Part shown: piece by piece, positions 10,119-19,319 of the stretch
Layout: each line of letters starts with the position of its first letter
Numbering within the stretch: the stretch's first letter is position 1
Source of the DNA: Torreya grandis
Taxonomy: Eukaryota; Streptophyta; Pinopsida; Cupressales; Taxaceae
Reading direction: 5' to 3'
Length of the DNA: 64,000 nucleotides
Assembly: GCA_037957365.1 (NCBI GenBank)
Contig: JARHVA010000224.1
Coordinates: 4,065,501 to 4,129,500 of the forward strand
Translations under genes and position numbers: made by a program
The notes under the pieces: model-generated
What the model saw: only the letters and a program-made list of their open reading frames with translations
Told to the model about the DNA's origin: nothing
Database searches by the model: none

Positions 10119-10964
10119 TTTTGGTTGGGTTGACTAACAGGTGGTTCAGATCTGGTAGTGTTTTTTTATTACAGGTCACTCACAAGGGTTTCAGATTGAG
10201 TGGGAGTATAGCAATGGCAGAAGATAGTAAGCTACGAATAGAGAAACTGAATAGCATGAATGGTCTGATTGATGGAAAGAAAGAGCAGATAAAAAGAGAT
10301 TGTTGGTCGGTAGAAGATCAACGCGTAGAAGCATATGTTGTAAGTGATGTTGCACAGGATGTTCTGGATAAAGTGGAATCTTTGTTTACAGATTTTTTTG
10401 CCTCTTTCCATGCAGCCCGAAATAGAGCATCTTTTCATAGGTATGTCTTTGGAGACTTTGGAGAGATTTATTTAGGGGTTGGAGAGCCTTGTCAGATGAT
10501 TGACGAAGGGGAAGTGAAGCTGAAATTGCAGGTGGATGACACACAGTGGTTGAAGGAAGTCATGCAGGTACCAGTGTTGGAGCTGAGTCTAATTTTTTCA
10601 GAAAATTTGGGTGATGAGAGATGCACTGTAACTCTCACAGCGGATACACTTGGATTAGATGGGGTAAGAAAGTAGGTATCCTTTATCTATCTACTTATAT
10701 TGTTGATTCACCTTCTGTTGCAGAGATGTGGCTTCATAGGCTTAGTCACATAATTAGAAGGAGAATGCAGGTTTTGAAGCGGAAGTCAGATGTCTTTGAC
10801 AAGCTAAAGAACTGAAAAGCCTTGGTGTTCATGAAGGAGATGACGGACAGAGATCAGGTGAGGGAACTAAATTATTCTGAGCTGAGCAGGGTTGATTTGA
10901 TTAGGGTTTTGATCCATGGAGAGCTCGCGGGTAAAAAGTTATCACTCACAAACGAACACAGGTA

Positions 10965-11130
10965 CCGGCGTCGGTCAGACAGTAACCGACGTCGGCAACA
11001 GAAAGACTGACGTCGGTCATGAAGGAACCGACGTCGGCAGAAAGGACACCGGCATCGGCCAGGGAAACGACGTCGACAGTCAGGGTCAGTACAGGGAGCC
11101 GACATCGGTCGAGAGCAGACTGAGAGATGG
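10965..11130 (+). repeat. array of about eight CCGACGTCGG-like palindromes
   Basis: About eight degenerate copies spaced roughly 19-24 bp apart, for example accggcgtcggtca, aaccgacgtcggca and gactgacgtcggtca. Same motif as in the LTRs of this element. GC-rich compared with its surroundings. Confidence 0.85.
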
Positions 11131-12170
11131 CCGAGATCGGTCACTGGAACGGATAGTCGGCAGACAACAAGTCTCAAACGCTCATGTCGAGGTCAGAAAG
11201 GGTAAGTGAACCTCATATTCATTGTTCACCTTCTTTATATTGCTTATTGATGGTCAAGAACCAGGAAGATGGAAGAAGCAATGCAGGTAGAATCAAGATA
11301 CAATGGGAGCTTGGCATGGATGAGGAGTGTGAGTCCTTGGAGAAGAACCAAACAGGTATTTGTTGGTAGAGTTGTTAGCTGGAAGTAAGCACTGAGAGAC
11401 GGAATGGATTCCCAAGTTAAAGAAGATAGTGGATGGACACAAGAGACACAAGGCCAAGGCATATGGTCTTGAGGAAGCTGCAGGACAGTGGTACAGGTTT
11501 GACAGGTGGATGACTAAGCATGGCTTCAGTCAATGTCAGTGTAACTATTGTGTTTGTCTTACCAGGTGGATGATGATTGCAACACTATCCAGTTACTATA
11601 TGTGGGTTATTTGCTAGCAGGTTTGTACATACAGGGATTTGTTGAGCTAAAGGTAAGGTTAGTTCAGAGGTGTGTCATGAAGAATTTGGAGCAGCAAAAT
11701 TCTTTGACATAAGAGACATAGAGATTTGATCTCCAGTGGGAGCTGATGTGAAGACGGTGTTGGCAGGGTTCATGATGCAGGATGCAGAATCGGAAAGCAC
11801 ACCAAGCGCTGGACAGTTCAAGCTTAGCTTGAAACAGGGTTCGAAATCACATGAGTTCTAGTGTAGACCTGAGTTTTTTCCCAAGCAGTGGGGGTTGTCA
11901 GAGAGTATGGAGCCAATTCAGGGAAGGAGTATTGGAGGGCAATTCAGTGGGACTAGCAGCAGGGATTCTTGTTATGCAGGGTCAAGTTCTTCACTAAATG
12001 GATATGTAGGTTCGGATATGGTAGGTTACTTGAATGACAGGTATAGCATCACAGGATGTATGGTGGTTAGTCTTCAGGGTTGATCTTGAAGAGGAATACA
12101 AGCCAGGGAATAATTTAGATGGTGTACAGGTACAGGTACAGGTGCAGCTATTTATCTCCAAGTGGGAGAT

Positions 12171-12853
12171 TATTAGGTTTTGGAGCTAAAAGCTTCACCA
12201 GGATGCAAATAGGAGAAGTTACGGAGGATGCAGAGTTGCGGGGAGTTGCAGAATCAGTTGCAGGGAAACCGGCGTCGGTCTGATCAACCGACGTCGGTCA
12301 AATGACAGCGAAGAAGCAACCGGCGTCGGTTACCAGTCGGCCAACATCGATCATGGAGGAGCCGACGTCGGCAGTCTGTGCGTGAACAGGCAGTTCGCAT
12401 GTTGATCCCAGATAGTCTATTTTTGGACTGTTTGTTTGCATGTCAAAGGCTAGTTGTAGTCTTGAGTTGTGTGTCTAATTATTGTAATTAGGTTAGTCTA
12501 ATTATTATAAGCATGAGATCTATATATGGACTCATGGGTTGTATTGTAAATGTGTGCTAGAAAGCCATTGGGCTTGTAGAGAGAGCTAGAGTAGTTCCTC
12601 CTAGTTACCAAATAGGGGTACTGAGAGTGTATGATCAGAGAGAGTTGCAGGTTGTGCAAGTTCTTGAAGAAGATCCACCGGGGTACTGGTTGAAGAATCA
12701 TAAGGACTTGGTGAGGCAAGGACAAGGGTTCTTCAGGGGTGTAGAAAGACATCTACATGGTGAGTATGGTCTAGTTATTTACAGGTAGGAGCAAAGAGCA
12801 GGAGATCTACTTGAAGTACAGTGGTGTACTTGGTGAACTGGCAGCGTGTTACT
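12171..12853 (+). repeat. Copia 3' LTR, truncated at its 3' end
   Basis: Starts tattaggttttggagc right after the purine tract at 12160-12170 and matches 9134-9814 closely. It ends at the shared gtgttact instead of continuing to the LTR terminus; about 290 bp of U5 side are missing. The flank duplication begins at this break. Confidence 0.9.
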
Positions 12854-12897
12854 AGATAATGACTCGATGGGCATTATGGTTTTCTAGCTTTGAATTT
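12851..12897 (+). repeat. 47-bp direct repeat, right copy
   Basis: Matches 9087-9133. The virus B reading frame continues from here (FEFDVQ). Confidence 0.9.
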
Positions 12898-13880
12898 GAC
12901 GTGCAATAAAAAAAAGGAACTGCTAACTTTCTAGTTAATTTGATGTCCAAGGAATGAGCAATTTGGTATTCTCATAAATTTTGCATTAATCATGTTTTAA
13001 TGTTTTAGGGTGTTGATAATCTTGATTAAAATACTATTCCAGAAGACCTTACTCTAGAAGAAAAAGAAAGGATGAAAGAATGGTTTCTTATCCCTGCAAA
13101 ATCCTGGGTCAAAAAAGAACTTCTTGAACTTGCTATTGAAAAAAAATTGTCAAGATATTTATTTTTTAATGCATACAGGAACTTTCTTGATGTTGCACAA
13201 AGAGATTGGACTAGGTTCTATGACATGGATCATGAAAACATCAGAATACTTGGAGGAAACATATCACTTGCAGAGTTTTGAATGATTAAAGCAAAGGCAA
13301 TTTATTATAGAGAAGTCTGCATCTGCATGATTACCAATTAGCTAACAAGAAGCTTTCATGAAAGACCTGTTGGTATGTCATATGATGAATGATAAAAATT
13401 AACTTAGGATAAGTGGGTTAAACAATATGCTCTAACCACTTTAAGCCCTTGGTTCAAAATACTTGTCGTTCATGAATACTTAGATGTGTATGTTATTAAT
13501 ATGTTATTCAAATTTGATGCAAATCACCTTTATGATGAAATAGAATTTAGATTCTATTTCAAAGATTGTGCATATGACCATGAAAAGAAGAAAGTTAGAT
13601 ATGAATTCCAAAGGAATTTCTACAAACTTTCAGAACTTGCTGATACCGAATTGGATGATGAATTCCTTAAAGTGAATCCTATGCATCATAATAAAATTGA
13701 AAGACTAATTTTAGATCTCCATGAAATAACCACATACTCTTGGGATGACTATGTACATGACACCTACCACAAAAGTGATGACATGGATGACATAAGCATC
13801 GACTTGTCAGTTGAAAGTCCTTATGGAAGTCCCTAACAAGAAGAATGGATGGACCCGTATAAAGGTTTGTTCGCTATCCC
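12898..13880 (+). pseudogene. caulimovirid B end of RNase H and C-terminal region (unassigned domain)
   Basis: Begins with the last residues of RNase H (TANFLVNLMSKE near 12919-12954) and goes on for about 300 codons. Open stretches lie at 13072-13281 and 13486-13836. The first is Lys/Glu-rich (MKEWFLIPAKSWVKKELLEL) with an aromatic end; the second contains IEFRFYFKDCAYDHEKKK and ends in an Asp-rich tail (KSDDMDDISIDLS). The end of virus A shows a similar layout: an aromatic beta-like block followed by a SDDD-rich tail (54830-54480 and 53880-53510 on the minus strand). I do not recognise the domain. It may be an extra domain of pol or a separate ORF; its place next to the intergenic region marks the 3' end of the viral coding region. 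Confidence 0.6.
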
Positions 13881-14330
13881 TTTAATATGGTGATGCAGAT
13901 GACTTAAATGTGAAAGCAAACCCTGGAGTGTGATCCAACTATATCGCACCATGTGACCCATGGTAAGGTCTTGTCATTTCATGGCTAATAGAGTGGACCT
14001 ATCCTCTATTGACTACAACTGTGAAGATGCTATTTGATTTTCATAAAGTTATGATTTGACAAGAGCATGTGATCGTATTACTCCTTGTTTTGAGTAGGGA
14101 ATCCCAATAAAGCGAGAAGTAGCACATGTGGTAGAGGTGGTCTATCGACCCCTTTAACTTTATTGATAGATGTTCCATGGGCAGTATGCCTTTCAGCGTG
14201 ACATGACCAAAGCATCTTTTGCTTTTGTCACTTTGCCTAGTTGGATGGGGCTATCATCCAATAAACCTAGGTTTCCAATTGTTTGTGACCAGTTACTCCT
14301 TAACACGGTGGAAAAGCTCTTCCAACTCCT

Positions 14331-14338
14331 TATTTATA
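14331..14338 (+). promoter_or_regulatory. TATA-like box of the caulimovirid B pregenomic promoter
   Basis: tatttata about 330 bp upstream of the primer site. Pregenomic promoters of caulimovirids place the TATA box a few hundred bases before the primer site, so the position fits; no other support. Confidence 0.45.
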
Positions 14339-14662
14339 GGGAATTAGGGTTCATTCACTATCATCAAAGTTTTGGAGTTAGGATAGTCTTAAGTCCGTAA
14401 GTCTTAGGAAAGGTTTGTAAATTCTTTGGTTCAGACAGCTACCTGGCTCAGGGTCTAAAAGTATTTGGACTGTTCAGCCTTCTGTGTTGTGCATAGCTTA
14501 TGAAACCAAATCTAGGTTTATGATTGTTGATCCTAAAGAGTCAGCAGGATTATGATGGTGTATAGTTAAAATCTTATTAGATTATGTTATGTACATATGT
14601 ACTTACATTTAATATATTCATATTTGATTATGTTTCTTAATGCTTCATAATCAGTGCATGTC

Positions 14663-14675
14663 TGGTATCAGAGCC
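14663..14675 (+). other. caulimovirid B tRNA-Met primer binding site
   Basis: tggtatcagagcc followed by tgg: complementary to the 3' end of initiator tRNA-Met. It is in the intergenic region between pol and the movement protein. By convention this site is position 1 of a caulimovirid genome. Confidence 0.9.
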
Positions 14676-15048
14676 TGGTTTGCACTGATGTTCTAAATTT
14701 TGGTTAGTATTGGCATCTATTAACTATATTCTAAGTCTGTAGGGAATTCATACCACTTTCTATAAAGTTCATTTGAATTGATTAGAATATTAGCTTTCAA
14801 AAGTTCATAATCTCAAGGAACCTATTGTGTCTGAAGTTCTTCGAGACTTCTTTTACCCAACAATCTTTCAGATCTGACTCTAGAATGTATATGAGATACT
14901 TGGCATATGAGGCATTGAGTCATGGTGCCATTTATCCATTTTTATCCTAATAACCCCTATTCAAAGAGTAGTCTATTGGAGGAGGCCTTGGAAGTTACCC
15001 ACCGAATGAGCACTAGGTGGTAGCAAGCATAAGTTCTCCCAAGAAGAG

Positions 15049-16013
15049 TTGCATCTTTTAAGCGTTATGGACCAAGTAAGTGAAATTTATATTCTTTTTA
15101 TAGACCTAATGGAAAAATTAGATGTTAACAATAGAAAAGAAGATGATCATGATCTAAGGCAATATATTTCATCAGAATCTACAGATGCAAACTGGGAGCT
15201 ACCTAGATTAGATCTTTCTAAAGTTTATAAGATGAATTTCTTTAAGCAAAAATTTCTGACTGAAGTTTCTTTCAAAAAATTTACTTTTAAAGGTTTGATG
15301 TTAGGGAATCTTGAGGGAAATTGGTTTATATACTTGTCAAGGAACATTTTAAAACATTTTATAAGAAAGACTATCATTTTGTACACGTTGGTCAATTAGA
15401 ATGGGTGATAGTACCTCTTTTTAGGCAAGGCCTAGATGTTCCTATTATGTCTATCCTTGTAGATAGCATGCTATAAAATATTACCCAAGCCATGCTAGGT
15501 GATATACATGATAACCTCCATGATGGCAAGGTCACATGTAGGGTATATCCAAATTTTATGGTTGATCTTGAGGACCCTACTATTTCAGATATGCTCAAAT
15601 GCAATTTGCAATGTAAAAATCTTGATATGGATCCTAGATCCATTCCTTTTAGTATTGTTACCCAATGGGTGTTTTACTACTACAAATATCCATTAGTTCC
15701 CTCAAATTATATGCAAAAAGACCCAACAAGCATGGTGATGGTTCCTAAAACAAAAACTATAGGAGAACAAGTCAATATAAGCCAGATAAACTTTGAGATT
15801 AATTCATTACCAAAGGAATGGGTGACTAGTTACACTAAATGCATCTACAAGCCACCTAAGAAAAAGACTAAGTATACTCCTAAGCTAACTTCACTTCTTG
15901 TAAAAGAATATTATGGAATATATAAAAATTATTTGATTGAAAAAGAAAATCAGGATATACTAGAGAGCCAACTAGGAGAATGCTCCAAGAAAACAAAACT
16001 TAAAAGGTTTTAG
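15049..16013 (+). pseudogene. caulimovirid B movement protein (30K superfamily)
   Basis: First gene after the primer site. Open parts at 15049-15399 and 15492-16013 lie in different frames, so at least one frameshift (near 15370) and a stop (near 15474) separate them. Diagnostic pieces: LEGNWFIYLSRNILKHF (about 15310-15360); the core strand WVIVPLFRQGLDVPI (about 15400-15446), followed by an Asp at the position of the conserved D in the family's core; VYPNFMVDLEDP (about 15543-15578); and DMDPRSIPFSI (about 15623-15655). In plants this protein opens plasmodesmata for cell-to-cell passage of the virus. Its presence is the best proof that B is a caulimovirid and not a Ty3 element. The tail is basic (KPPKKKTKYTPK). 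Confidence 0.8.
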
Positions 16014-16736
16014 TCCATGAAGAAACCTCCTATAACTAATTTGGAAACCTTGAAAACCATAAGGTTCCCAAGCTAAAGATCGAATGCTTTTGAATTTGAT
16101 TGCTCAGAATACCATAGTCTGCCTGATGATCAAAACTCTTATGTAAACCTCGCTGAAAATCATTTTGGCAATCATCCTGATTATGATGCCTATATAATCT
16201 ACACCTAGAAAATGCAGAGTGCTCTGCATATTAATATGTTCAGAGGAAAACCAACTAAAGCAAGAAAATCCCTTCCAATAGAAGATGAGTTGAAAATCTC
16301 AACTACACTAGAAATGGTATAGATGCCAAATACAGTGTGTTGGAAAATATGTAAAGATTTCCCCCAGGACAATTTTATGTAAAATTTACATCTAATGGCC
16401 AATTTGTCATGCAGCATGACCCAATAGAAGCAATAGCCAGAGGAAAACATAACTCTGCTATAGGAAGACAATTAAACTGGTGTAATTCAGCTCTAATTGA
16501 GTTGGAAAAAAATATTGATGAACTTTAATGTTAAAATTTCCCAAATGAGAAGCTTTTTAGATAATAATCTAGGAACACTTGAAAAAAGACCTTTGGCCCA
16601 AACTCAAGACTTAGCTCCACTAGTCAATACTAGTGATAGGATCCAAGGAGAGATAAATGCAACCAAAGCTGGCCTAGTTGAGTTAAATAAAGGCCAGTAA
16701 AAATAGATAATAATTTTTGATGAAGCCATTGGCATA
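16014..16736 (+). pseudogene. caulimovirid B region between movement protein and coiled-coil segment
   Basis: Coding-like sequence broken by many stops. Short readable pieces occur in several frames (for example FGNHPDYDAYIIY near 16168-16206 and DNNLGTLEKRPLAQTQDLAP near 16560-16618). It joins without a clear break to the open coiled-coil segment that follows, so both probably belong to one protein upstream of the capsid. No domain recognised. Confidence 0.45.
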
Positions 16737-17501
16737 GTGAAACATTTGGAAGAAGTCCTCTTAGAACAAAAACTAGATCTCTCTCTAGAAGCCACAAAGC
16801 TTAAAGATATAAAAGATGATCTGAATAAGTTAATTATGGCAAATACACAAGGCTACGATATGTTTAAATTAGTCCACACCAGAATGGTTGACCTTTTAAG
16901 TGTCACTAATAGTAAAAATCTACAAACCAGAAAAATAGACATTAGCCTTGAACAAATAAAAAAAATTGTCATAAAAATAAATGATCAACAGAATGTTAGA
17001 TCTGAGGAAGTTGAAAAGAAAATTCAAGAACTTCATGAAAAGTTTGATTCCTTAATAGGATCATCCTCACTCATCCTAACTCAAATACATGAACTACAAG
17101 AAAGCATGAAAAAGCCTTTAAAAATGAATCTTTTGAGTATGATAAAGGTAGAAGAAGGCACTTCTTTGAAGATTGCTCCATTGAGACAACCTATTATAAA
17201 GCAAGTTTCTGATCATGTTAAACAAATCAAACAACTAAGATCTTTTATAAACACTGAGTCATTTGCCATAAGTACTCTATTGAAAGATTTTGATGACACT
17301 TACAAGAGGATTGAGAGGCTTAATAAGAATAGAAATATTTTCAAAGAGCTGGTTAAGCTATTTGAAGAAATGAACCAGAAAAAGATCATTGAAGAAAATT
17401 TCACTAGAGCTTACCTATATTTCAATGAACTAAATGAATTAGACTGGAGCCTAGATAGCCTAGTTATCCCAAAGGTTCTAGATCCCTTGGTTACTTCATA
17501 G
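16737..17501 (+). pseudogene. caulimovirid B coiled-coil protein segment (254 open codons)
   Basis: Longest open viral segment in the window. It is rich in Leu, Ile, Lys and Glu with heptad-like spacing, for example VKHLEEVLLEQKLDLSLEAT, EEVEKKIQELHEKFDSLIGS and IKQVSDHVKQIKQLRSF, which suggests long parallel helices. It lies between the movement protein and the capsid. Caulimovirids have small coiled-coil virion-associated proteins near this place, but this one is longer; it may be the N-terminal part of the capsid polyprotein. It has no signal peptide or membrane segment. Stops before and after it mean the natural start and end cannot be read. Confidence 0.6.
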
Positions 17502-18120
17502 GATTGGATTGAGTCCCTACTCACCAGCTTGATAGGTGTGCAAGAGGAAAAGGTTGTACTTATCGATACACCCAAATGGTTGGATGAAGTATACTCCCCC
17601 AACACTGAGTCATCTAGCTTGTCTTTAGCCACACCTAAGATCAAAGCAACCTTTCCCCAAGGAAATTTTGGTAGTGTTGAAGCTCTTGACCAAGATATCC
17701 AATGAAACCAAGGAAGACAACCAGATGATCTAACACAAGTTCCTATACGCCCTTATTCACTAAACATTGATGGTTGGTGTGGGGTAGGTAATGATATAAG
17801 ATACAGGATCTAGTTTCTAATATAAAAACTCCATGGATGGGAAGAACTCAGCAACTTCTATTTGTAAAAACTGAGGAAGAAGGCATGGACCTTATTATTG
17901 CTAACCTTGATGGTAGCATAAAGAGATGGTGGTTATCCCTTACAGAAGAACAAAGAACATTGGTAGGATCTTTAATAGCTGACTTTGTTGAGGCAGTCAT
18001 CTGTGAATATGTAGGTGATATGGTAAATGTTGATGCTATTCAATACAATAAGTTGTTTAGGATGAAGCTCCATAACATGAAATACTAGGACAAATTTAAG
18101 TGTGATTTTGCTCTTTTATC
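17502..18120 (+). pseudogene. caulimovirid B capsid protein core
   Basis: The open segment 17837-18088 shows a capsid-like block: EEGMDLIIANLDGSIKRWW and ICEYVGD, resembling the conserved core of caulimovirid and Ty3 capsids, in which a Trp pair and an acidic helix recur. Upstream sequence (17502-17836) is broken by stops. The basic and zinc-finger part follows directly, which supports the assignment. The protein would form the virion shell. Weak identity overall; position between movement protein and protease is the main evidence. Confidence 0.6.
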
Positions 18121-18845
18121 AAGAAAAACAAAATAGAGCCAAAAACCAAAAACTAAACACATGTTTATTAATGCACTTCCTAGTGAAATCTCAGATGGAG
18201 TATTGGTGTACTAAGAAAGAAGCTATGACTGGAGAAATAGCCACAATTGCAAAATTGACTCTAGGGTAGATTATCCAATCTATTGAAAAATATCTTTACA
18301 ATCAATGTAAGGATAAAGTAGCAACCAAATTGTTTAAGAAACAAATGAAATCCATTGATAAATATATCTACAAAAATAGTGGATATAGTACACTAGGATA
18401 CTATGGATATGAGAAAATCCATTGTGAATGCCACAAGGGAAAAATGAAATTTAACAAATGGATGAATAAAGATAAACCTAGATATAAAAGGAGGTTCTCT
18501 AAAAAGAAAACTTATGTAAAACCAAAAAGAACAATCCCAAGAGAAAGAAAAATAAAATGTTATATCTATGGTTAGGAAGGTCATATAGCTCTTAAATGTC
18601 CAAACAAGAAAAGGTACCCCAAAAAGATGAAAAAGATCAGAGCTATACTTCCTAATGAAGAAATGCAAGTAGTTTCTAAATTCAACTCAGATAGTGATGT
18701 CTATTCAATACCTACTGAGAATGATATTTCTTCCAGTGAAGATGAACATCGAGTAAATAATTTTGAAGACCTATCTTTTTTTGATAATTTTGAGATTGAA
18801 CTATATTACTATAACATGATGATTGGTTTTGATACAAAAACATAG
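18121..18845 (+). pseudogene. caulimovirid B capsid basic region, zinc finger and acidic tail
   Basis: A Lys/Arg-rich stretch (KDKPRYKRRFSKKKTYVKPK, about 18468-18527) leads to a CCHC knuckle at 18558-18599, reading C-Y-I-Y-G-stop-E-G-H-I-A-L-K-C. The second cysteine is Tyr and a stop falls inside. Then comes an acidic tail (NDISSSEDEHRVNNFEDLSFF, about 18720-18780). Basic stretch, knuckle and acidic tail in this order are typical of caulimovirid capsid C-termini, where the knuckle binds genomic RNA and the acidic tail is removed during maturation. Confidence 0.75.
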
Positions 18846-19319
18846 ATGCAATATCTTTAAGTATTGCTTAATAATCGTAAGCTCCCCCTTCATCTTATTC
18901 TGATATTCCAAGATGAGCTTACTCAATTACATAACTAGCATGGTGACCTTAAGGGAAAAACAATCCAAATTATTAAATTTCATGAAAATCCAATGTTACA
19001 TGCAAAATAGAAATGGAACAAAAAACAAAAGGATAAGCCCATAAATCCAAGTACAAAGAGTTTGGTAAAGTACCAAAAGCCACCCGTTGAAATCCTTAAA
19101 ACCATAAAGTCAAAAATAGAATCTACCTTCCAAGATATTAATGAACTGATAAATTGTTTTGAAGACCCATTAGAAGAAAGCAACCCCGAAGAAATTCCTC
19201 CTAACCAGGGATGTTTCTATGTTGGAGAACAGAAGGAAATCATTATTAAGGTAAACATCATTGATCCAAATAGTGAACCATTAACCTGAGATTGTTTAAT
19301 TGACACTAGAGGAAATATG
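18846..19319 (+). pseudogene. caulimovirid B second protease, N-terminal part
   Basis: Start of the pol polyprotein, second occurrence. The open segment 19062-19289 (KSKIESTFQDINELINCFED then GEQKEIIIKVNIIDPNSEP) leads to the active-site strand CLIDTRG near 19293-19313, where DTGA has become DTRG. The Ty3 element begins at 19320, in the middle of this strand; the protein continues at 30107. This is the end of the capsid-to-pol junction of B, which is missing in front of the first protease at 7297. Confidence 0.75.
19315..19319 (+). other. 5-bp target site duplication, left copy, of the Tat-like element
   Basis: atatg, repeated at 30107-30111. The undisturbed sequence at 7405-7409 contains atatg once. 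Confidence 0.8.

Larger units (their letters stand above)
10105..12160 (+). pseudogene. internal region of the non-autonomous Copia: Gag, protease, RT and RNase H shards
   Basis: The longest open segment (10106-10675) contains the Gag start MAEDSKLRIEKLN from 10214, then sequence like the protease-downstream region (GVGEPCQMIDEGEVKLKL near 10479-10530). A GAG-pre-integrase motif follows (MWLHRLSHI near 10727-10752). Further on come RT-like EEAAGQWYRFDRWMTKHGFS (11470-11529) and an RNase H-like GSSSSLNGYVGSDMVG (11980-12027). The integrase and most of RT are missing, and a palindrome array takes up 10965-11130. Large deletions between short conserved pieces are typical of elements that move in trans. 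The stretch has no single coding frame. Confidence 0.7.
9134..12853 (+). mobile_element. non-autonomous Copia element inserted in caulimovirid B RNase H
   Basis: Element of about 3.7 kb with a full 5' LTR (9134-10104), tRNA-Met primer site, a shrunken internal region with shards of Copia pol, a purine tract before 12171 (aagtgggaga) and a 3' LTR that stops early at about 12853. The LTR start tattaggttttgg matches the TGTTRGG start of Copia LTRs with one change. The two LTRs are very similar over their shared 680 bp, which points to a fairly recent insertion compared with the viral host sequence. The internal pol is deleted and frameshifted, so it would need help from another element to move. 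Flanks carry a 47-bp duplication and not a 5-bp one. Confidence 0.85.
13881..15048 (+). promoter_or_regulatory. caulimovirid B intergenic region
   Basis: About 1.17 kb without a supportable gene, lying between the end of pol and the movement protein, as expected of the single large intergenic region of Caulimoviridae. It holds a TATA-like box (14331-14338) and a tRNA-Met primer site (14663-14675). In the family this region carries the promoter of the pregenomic RNA, its leader and the start point of minus-strand synthesis. A short open segment at 14170-14400 has no recognisable motif, and I do not treat it as a gene. Confidence 0.7.

Noticed and set aside
10965..11130. regular palindromic repeats that might be taken for a CRISPR array
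   Set aside because: Repeats are degenerate, the spacers are short and irregular, there are no cas genes, and the setting is a plant retroelement.
10872..11177. minus-strand open frame with many Arg and Cys
   Set aside because: Created by the palindromic CCGACGTCGG array read in antisense; no protein motif.
14663..14675. possible tRNA gene remnant at tggtatcagagcc
   Set aside because: Only the 3' acceptor complement is present; no tRNA arms nearby. Better explained as a primer binding site, as at 10107.
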